Below, piece after piece: positions 60,881 to 64,000 of a DNA stretch of 64,000 nucleotides; the stretch's first letter is position 1, and each line of letters opens with the position of its first letter. The stretch comes from UBA1422 sp041752735 (GTDB lineage: Bacteria > Bacillota > Clostridia > Peptostreptococcales > Anaerovoracaceae), in assembly GCA_041752735.1 (NCBI GenBank), contig JBGSVW010000007.1, positions 35,886-99,885 of the forward strand, given 5' to 3'. Made by a program: the position numbers and the translations under genes. The notes under the pieces were generated by a model. The model searched no databases. It was not told the DNA's origin and worked only from the letters and a program-made list of their open reading frames with translations.

Positions 60881-61762
60881 ATGACTGAACTGGGCAATAA
60901 ATCAGAAAAACAAAAGGGTAAAGATCAAGAATTATGTAATGAACAAAAGCATAGTCATCTTCGTTTTACTGCTGAAACAGACATTGACGCTTTTATTAGG
61001 CTACGGGACATCATAGAAGTATTAAGGGTTGAGTGTCCTTGGGACAGAGAACAGACACATACTAGTCTTCGTCCTTGTATAATTGAAGAAGCTTATGAAG
61101 TTGCAGAAGCAATAGACAATCAGGATATGGGAAATCTTAAAGAGGAACTTGGTGATGTTTTACTCCAAATCATATTTCACGCTTCCTTGGCAAGCGAGAC
61201 CGGTATCTTCAATTATACTGATTTAGCTAACGAAGAATGCGAAAAAATGATTCGCCGCCATCCACATGTTTTTTCTGACGTTGATTCTAAAACTGTTGAC
61301 AAAGTCCTTGAAAAATGGGAGAATATTAAGCGTGAAGAGTACTTGGAGGCAAGTCATTCAGAACTACTCGAAGGAGTGCCGAAGGCATTACCGGCTTTGA
61401 TCAGAAGCCGAAAAGTGCAGGAAAAAGCATCTCGCGTCGGGTTCGACTGGAAGGACACATCCGGAGCACTCAATAAACTCAGCGAAGAGCTGATTGAATT
61501 GCAGGAAGCCTATGAAGCGGGGGACCAAGAGCGTACTGCAGAGGAATTGGGAGATTTACTATTTTCCGTTGTCAATGTTTCAAGATTTATGAAGGTTAAT
61601 CCTGAGGCGGCTTTAGAGGCTACCGTTGACAAATTCATCAGAAGGTTCCGACACATTGAAGAAACTGTTAAAGCAAGGGGTGTGTCTTTAGATGAGATGG
61701 AACTGGAAGAAATGGATAAAATCTGGGAAGAGGCCAAACGACTTGAACAACTAACCAAGTAA
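60881..61762 (+). CDS. mazG: Nucleoside triphosphate pyrophosphohydrolase MazG
   Basis: 293 residues. Tandem all-alpha NTP-PPase domains: CPWDREQTHTSLRPCIIEEAYEVAEAI with the EExxE-type metal motif and ELGDVLLQIIFHA (first domain, about 45-140), then EELIELQEAYEAGDQERTAEELGDLLFSVVN (second, about 185-260). It degrades nucleoside triphosphates to limit mutagenic or alarmone-linked pools. The frame is open from 60833 in the flippase gene; the ATG at 60881 gives a normal N-terminus with a charged stretch before the first domain. Confidence 0.92.
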   Translation: MTELGNKSEKQKGKDQELCNEQKHSHLRFTAETDIDAFIRLRDIIEVLRVECPWDREQTHTSLRPCIIEEAYEVAEAIDNQDMGNLKEELGDVLLQIIFHASLASETGIFNYTDLANEECEKMIRRHPHVFSDVDSKTVDKVLEKWENIKREEYLEASHSELLEGVPKALPALIRSRKVQEKASRVGFDWKDTSGALNKLSEELIELQEAYEAGDQERTAEELGDLLFSVVNVSRFMKVNPEAALEATVDKFIRRFRHIEETVKARGVSLDEMELEEMDKIWEEAKRLEQLTK

Positions 61763-61809
61763 GCGCGTGACGCAGAGTAAAGAATTATTTTTTGAGGAGG
61801 AATTTTACT

Positions 61810-62088
61810 ATGAACAAAGCTGAATTAATCGCTGCTGTAGCAGAAAAAACCGGTTTCATCAAAAAGGATGCAGAGGCAGCTGTCAATGCAACCATGGGTG
61901 CAATCGAAGACGCACTCAAAAAAGACGAAAAAGTCCAACTGATCGGTTTTGGAACTTTTGAAGTAAGAAGCAGAAAAGCCAGAACTGGCAGAAACCCCAG
62001 AAAACCGGGCGAAACCATTGAAATCGCAGCATCAAAAGCTCCTGTATTCAAAGCAGGCAAGGCTTTGAAAGATTCTGTAAACAAATAA
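61810..62088 (+). CDS. hup: DNA-binding protein HU
   Basis: 92 residues. Small basic nucleoid protein that bends DNA as a dimer: MNKAELIAAVAEKTGF, the beta arm KVQLIGFGTFEVRSRKAR and GRNPRKPGETI tip. AGGAGGAATTTT precedes ATG 61810; the frame is open from 61792 at the ribosome binding site. It lies between mazG and rqcP in the Bacillus-like order. Confidence 0.97.
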   Translation: MNKAELIAAVAEKTGFIKKDAEAAVNATMGAIEDALKKDEKVQLIGFGTFEVRSRKARTGRNPRKPGETIEIAASKAPVFKAGKALKDSVNK

Positions 62089-62100
62089 TCCGAATCAATC

Positions 62101-62134
62101 AAGGGGCAACATCGTTGCCCCTTATTTGTTTTTT
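62101..62134 (+). terminator. Terminator after hup, overlapping the rqcP leader
   Basis: Perfect 10-base stem AAGGGGCAAC/GTTGCCCCTT (62101-62110 with 62114-62123), 3-base loop, then ATTTGTTTTTT. It leaves only ten bases before the rqcP ribosome binding site, so rqcP may rely on read-through. Confidence 0.85.
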
Positions 62135-62144
62135 AGGGGGAAAT

Positions 62145-62384
62145 ATGAGAATTGACAAGTATTTAAAAAATGCAAGAATCATCAAACGTCGAACCATTGC
62201 TAAGGAAGCTTGTGAGCAGGGGAGAATTATGGTTAATGGACGGGTGGCTAAACCTGGTGTGGAAATAAAAATCGGTGACACCATTCATATTCAGTTCGGA
62301 AATAAAGAATTGAATATAAGGGTCACCGAGGTTATTGAGTCTCCTCGCAAAGAAGATGCCACAGATATGTATGAAGTGATTTAG
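62145..62384 (+). CDS. rqcP: S4-domain protein RqcP (YabO)
   Basis: 79 residues. One S4 RNA-binding domain (MRIDKYLKNARIIKRRTIAKEACEQGRIMVNGR and AKPGVEIKIGDTIHI). RqcP binds 50S subunits holding stalled peptides and keeps the P-site tRNA in place for C-terminal alanine tailing by RqcH. GGGGG before ATG 62145 is the likely ribosome binding site; the frame is open from 62115 inside the terminator. In Bacillus yabP, yabQ and divIC follow; here folT lies next on the other strand. Confidence 0.9.
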   Translation: MRIDKYLKNARIIKRRTIAKEACEQGRIMVNGRVAKPGVEIKIGDTIHIQFGNKELNIRVTEVIESPRKEDATDMYEVI

Positions 62385-62890
62385 TCGGCTATGGCTGTTT
62401 TACTGATTGCCCGGTTCCATAGGGTATAAATCAGAATGGTCTCCAGAGGTATCATTATAATCACCTTAATGAGCCTTGCAGGAAGTAAGACCAGAAAACT
62501 GTCCCCATACATCATGGAAAGCCAAATAGTGTCCAGGAACAGGGAACAAATGATATTCACTGCCAATGCGGCAATCATCGTCCGCTTCCAGGTGACAGGC
62601 TTCTTATACAGTATGAGACCAAATATTGCGCCTGTAAGGAATGCTGTAAGTGTAAAACCGGGGAAAAAAGCGGCTTTGGGCATCAAGGTCATGCCCACCA
62701 GATCCCCAACGATGCCGGCGGCACCGGTCCACCAGGGTCCGTACAGGATGGCCATAATAGCTACTGGCAGGAACCCGAACCCAATCCTTAGAGTTGGGGT
62801 TTCAATAGACAGGAAGCGTGTTAGGATAATTTCCAACGCTATTAACAGCGCCATGACAACCAACTGGGTTGTAAATGATTTTTTGTTCAA
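62381..62890 (-). CDS. folT: Folate ECF transporter substrate-binding subunit FolT
   Basis: 169 residues, about five to six membrane helices. S component of an energy-coupling-factor transporter for folate: KKSFTTQLVVMALLIALEIILTRFLSIETPTLRIGFGFLPVAIMAILYGPWWTGAAGI is typical of FolT. It starts at TTG 62890 with AAAGGAG about nine bases upstream. Its upstream region carries a tetrahydrofolate riboswitch, which supports folate specificity. The shared EcfA/EcfT subunits must be encoded elsewhere. Its 3' end overlaps the rqcP stop by four bases on the opposite strand. Confidence 0.9.
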   Translation of the reverse strand: MNKKSFTTQLVVMALLIALEIILTRFLSIETPTLRIGFGFLPVAIMAILYGPWWTGAAGIVGDLVGMTLMPKAAFFPGFTLTAFLTGAIFGLILYKKPVTWKRTMIAALAVNIICSLFLDTIWLSMMYGDSFLVLLPARLIKVIIMIPLETILIYTLWNRAISKTAIAD

Positions 62891-62957
62891 AATAAAAAAC
62901 TCCTTTCAATATTTAGTGACACTACACTAAAGAGAAATGAGCTTTCGCTTCCTTAAT

Positions 62958-63054
62958 GTAGTAGCGGACGCAATACCGAATCGTAAGCAGTGCTTTTCGT
63001 TCATAAGCTACATCCCATCTTATGACACTTGACGCTCGATATTTACTCTACTTG
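62958..63054 (-). promoter_or_regulatory. Tetrahydrofolate (THF) riboswitch upstream of folT
   Basis: On the minus strand, AGTAGAGTAAAT at the left and GCGTCCGCTACT at the right close the P1 helix, and the core CGTCAAGTGTCATAAGATGG followed by GATG and a CTTATGA pairing arm matches the THF aptamer pattern (CGUUAAGUG...GGGAUG...CCGCU). Downstream, ACTACATTAAGG can pair with CTTTAGTGTAGT just before the ribosome binding site, a likely switching hairpin. Binding of THF would lower FolT expression. Confidence 0.85.
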
Positions 63055-63108
63055 AAAAACAATATATCATAGTAAGAAACCCAATGCAAGCCATAACGGA
63101 GGCATTTT

Positions 63109-63579
63109 ATGAATAGAATATTTAAGTTGCAGCAAGCCATATTAAAGATGATTGATGAACATAAAGATGTAGACAGAAGCGGATCACCCACATTGGATTG
63201 GGAGCGGATTCATATGATCAGTTGCGCGAAAGTTGGGTACATACTTGCGATGGAACGCGGACTTGATCCCGATCTTTCCGCTTGTGCTTGTGCGGTTCAT
63301 GATATCGGACGAATTATAACTGGTAGTCAAGAAAACCATGGGTCAGCTGGTGCTATGCCGGTGCAACGCTTACTACGTGAGATGGATTTGTTTACAGAGG
63401 CAGAAATTATCATGATTTCCCACGCTGTGGCAAACCACAGCAAGAAAGGCGTAGTAGGCTTGCCACTTGAAGAGTTGGTAAAGGATGCTGATTTAATTGA
63501 CTATGCCTCCTATGGACAAGTATTTAAACGCCAGGAACAAATAGAACGCTTCGAGCGGCTCTCAAAATGGCACAAATAA
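63109..63579 (+). CDS. HD-domain phosphohydrolase, small
   Basis: 156 residues. HD-superfamily metal-dependent hydrolase: an N-terminal helix, then HxxxHD-type ligands WERIHMISCAKVGYILA and CAVHDIGRIITG, plus H-x-N around SHAVANHSKKG and a late DADLIDY. Substrate unknown. TAACGGAGGC precedes ATG 63109. It stands alone between folT, which is divergent, and the rRNA promoter region. Confidence 0.8.
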   Translation: MNRIFKLQQAILKMIDEHKDVDRSGSPTLDWERIHMISCAKVGYILAMERGLDPDLSACACAVHDIGRIITGSQENHGSAGAMPVQRLLREMDLFTEAEIIMISHAVANHSKKGVVGLPLEELVKDADLIDYASYGQVFKRQEQIERFERLSKWHK

Positions 63580-63640
63580 TGACAAATATGTGGGATATAT
63601 ATAGTAGTAAAAAATAGTTCAATTTATTTACGACTCAGGG

Positions 63641-63669
63641 GTGACAATTCGTGTCACATCGTATATAAT
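63641..63669 (+). promoter_or_regulatory. Upstream rRNA operon promoter P1
   Basis: GTGACA (63641-63646), a 17-base spacer and a perfect TATAAT (63664-63669). The -35 overlaps an inverted repeat (GTGACA/TGTCAC). Confidence 0.75.
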
Positions 63670-63730
63670 GTCCCCTTGTGAGCTATTAACCAACACCTTA
63701 GAAAAACAATGAAAATAACCAAAATAATTG

Positions 63731-63759
63731 TTGACAACATAGGTCGAGGGTAGTAGAAT
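63731..63759 (+). promoter_or_regulatory. rRNA operon promoter P2
   Basis: Perfect TTGACA (63731-63736), a 17-base spacer and TAGAAT (63754-63759). Tandem promoters about 90 bases apart are typical in front of rRNA operons. Confidence 0.88.
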
Positions 63760-64000
63760 AACATACGGCTCGCAAAAGCCGACCGTTGAGAAAAGAAGGC
63801 CAAAAGCCTTACGGACTCAGCAGTGAACCTTGAAAACTTCATAATGTAGAAATTTAGTCAAAGAGCTAACCATAGCTCAAAAACTAAACGAAACTAAGCA
63901 CAATTGGTAAAACAAGCGTGTAAGGTTTTCGACAATTTCTTAAAACAAAAAACAATAATTCGGAAACGAATACAAAACGCAAAAACATAAAGTTAGCGTT
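63760..64000 (+). other. Leader of an rRNA operon; the 16S gene begins beyond the window
   Basis: No coding frame is supported here. A small hairpin AAGGC/GCCTT (63796-63810) is followed by GAACCTTGAAAACTTC (63825-63840), the boxA-like element that precedes 16S genes in Firmicutes and recruits antitermination factors. The rest is an AT-rich spacer that will pair with the region after 16S for RNase III processing. Confidence 0.82.

Overview
The window reads as one continuous chromosomal segment of a low-to-moderate GC, Gram-positive anaerobe of the class Clostridia. Evidence for this is the tig-clpP-clpX-lon-engB order, an ftsA-less dcw cluster, the PurR/SpoVG/MurC/Prs/Pth/Mfd/MurJ/MazG/HU/RqcP neighbourhood, strong AAGGAGG-type ribosome binding sites, ferredoxin-like and radical SAM proteins, and consensus TTGACA/TATAAT promoters. 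Genus and species cannot be read from the sequence. Several landmarks of endospore formers are absent where they would be expected: no sigE/sigG locus after ftsZ, no spoVT after mfd, and no yabP/yabQ/divIC after rqcP. The lineage may therefore be non-sporulating or remodelled.

Layout. 1-8250: end of a CYTH-domain protein, then protein quality control (tig, clpP, clpX, lon), engB, a DUF1232 membrane protein, hpt and pduL. 8251-13794: a large ABC_sub_bind-PAS-GGDEF-HD-GYP signalling protein converging on a leftward deoC-ychF-lgt block. 13795-26604: sfsA, then the cell wall/division cluster mraZ-rsmH-ftsL-spoVD-murF-mraY-murD-ftsW-murG-ftsQ-ftsZ, with apparent MraZ operator repeats in front and no murE. 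26700-37990: trmH-type methylase, pheST, a ZapA homologue with a long coiled coil, mutS2, argS, a radical SAM protein and a TPR protein. 38065-42166: two tRNA arrays (Asn-Leu-fMet and Met-Val-Asp-His-Gln-Cys) that bracket an L,D-transpeptidase, a LapA-type membrane protein and a heliorhodopsin. 42236-49444: accessory genes, namely a QueG-like Fe-S protein, an ABC exporter pair, a TipAS-DUF1801 fusion, a ferredoxin-like protein, and an ECF-type sigma factor coupled to a membrane-tethered beta-propeller protein. 49518-63579: spoVG and purR (leftward), then murC, a GlmU acetyltransferase-only protein, prs, pth, mfd, mtaD, murJ-like, mazG, hup, rqcP, a folT gene with an upstream tetrahydrofolate riboswitch, and a small HD hydrolase. 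63580-64000: two tandem promoters and the leader of an rRNA operon whose 16S gene begins just past the right edge.

The most striking gene is the heliorhodopsin at 40640-41422. It has seven membrane segments with an inverted (N-inside) charge pattern, the retinal-binding lysine K245 in the SLVAK motif, the counterion glutamate E110, and conserved histidines H19 and H85. It sits alone behind a promoter resembling the general-stress sigma-B class (GTTTGA-N13-GGGTAC). A similar element (GTTTTA-N13-AGGTAT) precedes the ferredoxin-like gene at 45848. Other points worth following up are the sigma/beta-propeller pair with two possible start sites, the TipAS-DUF1801 fusion, the truncated GlmU, the extended ZapA, the overlapping PurR operator and promoter, and a promoter-hairpin arrangement in front of spoVD.

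The genes work together mainly as housekeeping modules: proteostasis, peptidoglycan precursor synthesis and septation, tRNA charging, and nucleotide and PRPP supply. Small sensory and defence-like insertions lie between the modules, mostly next to tRNA genes. No insertion sequence, prophage or CRISPR array was seen.
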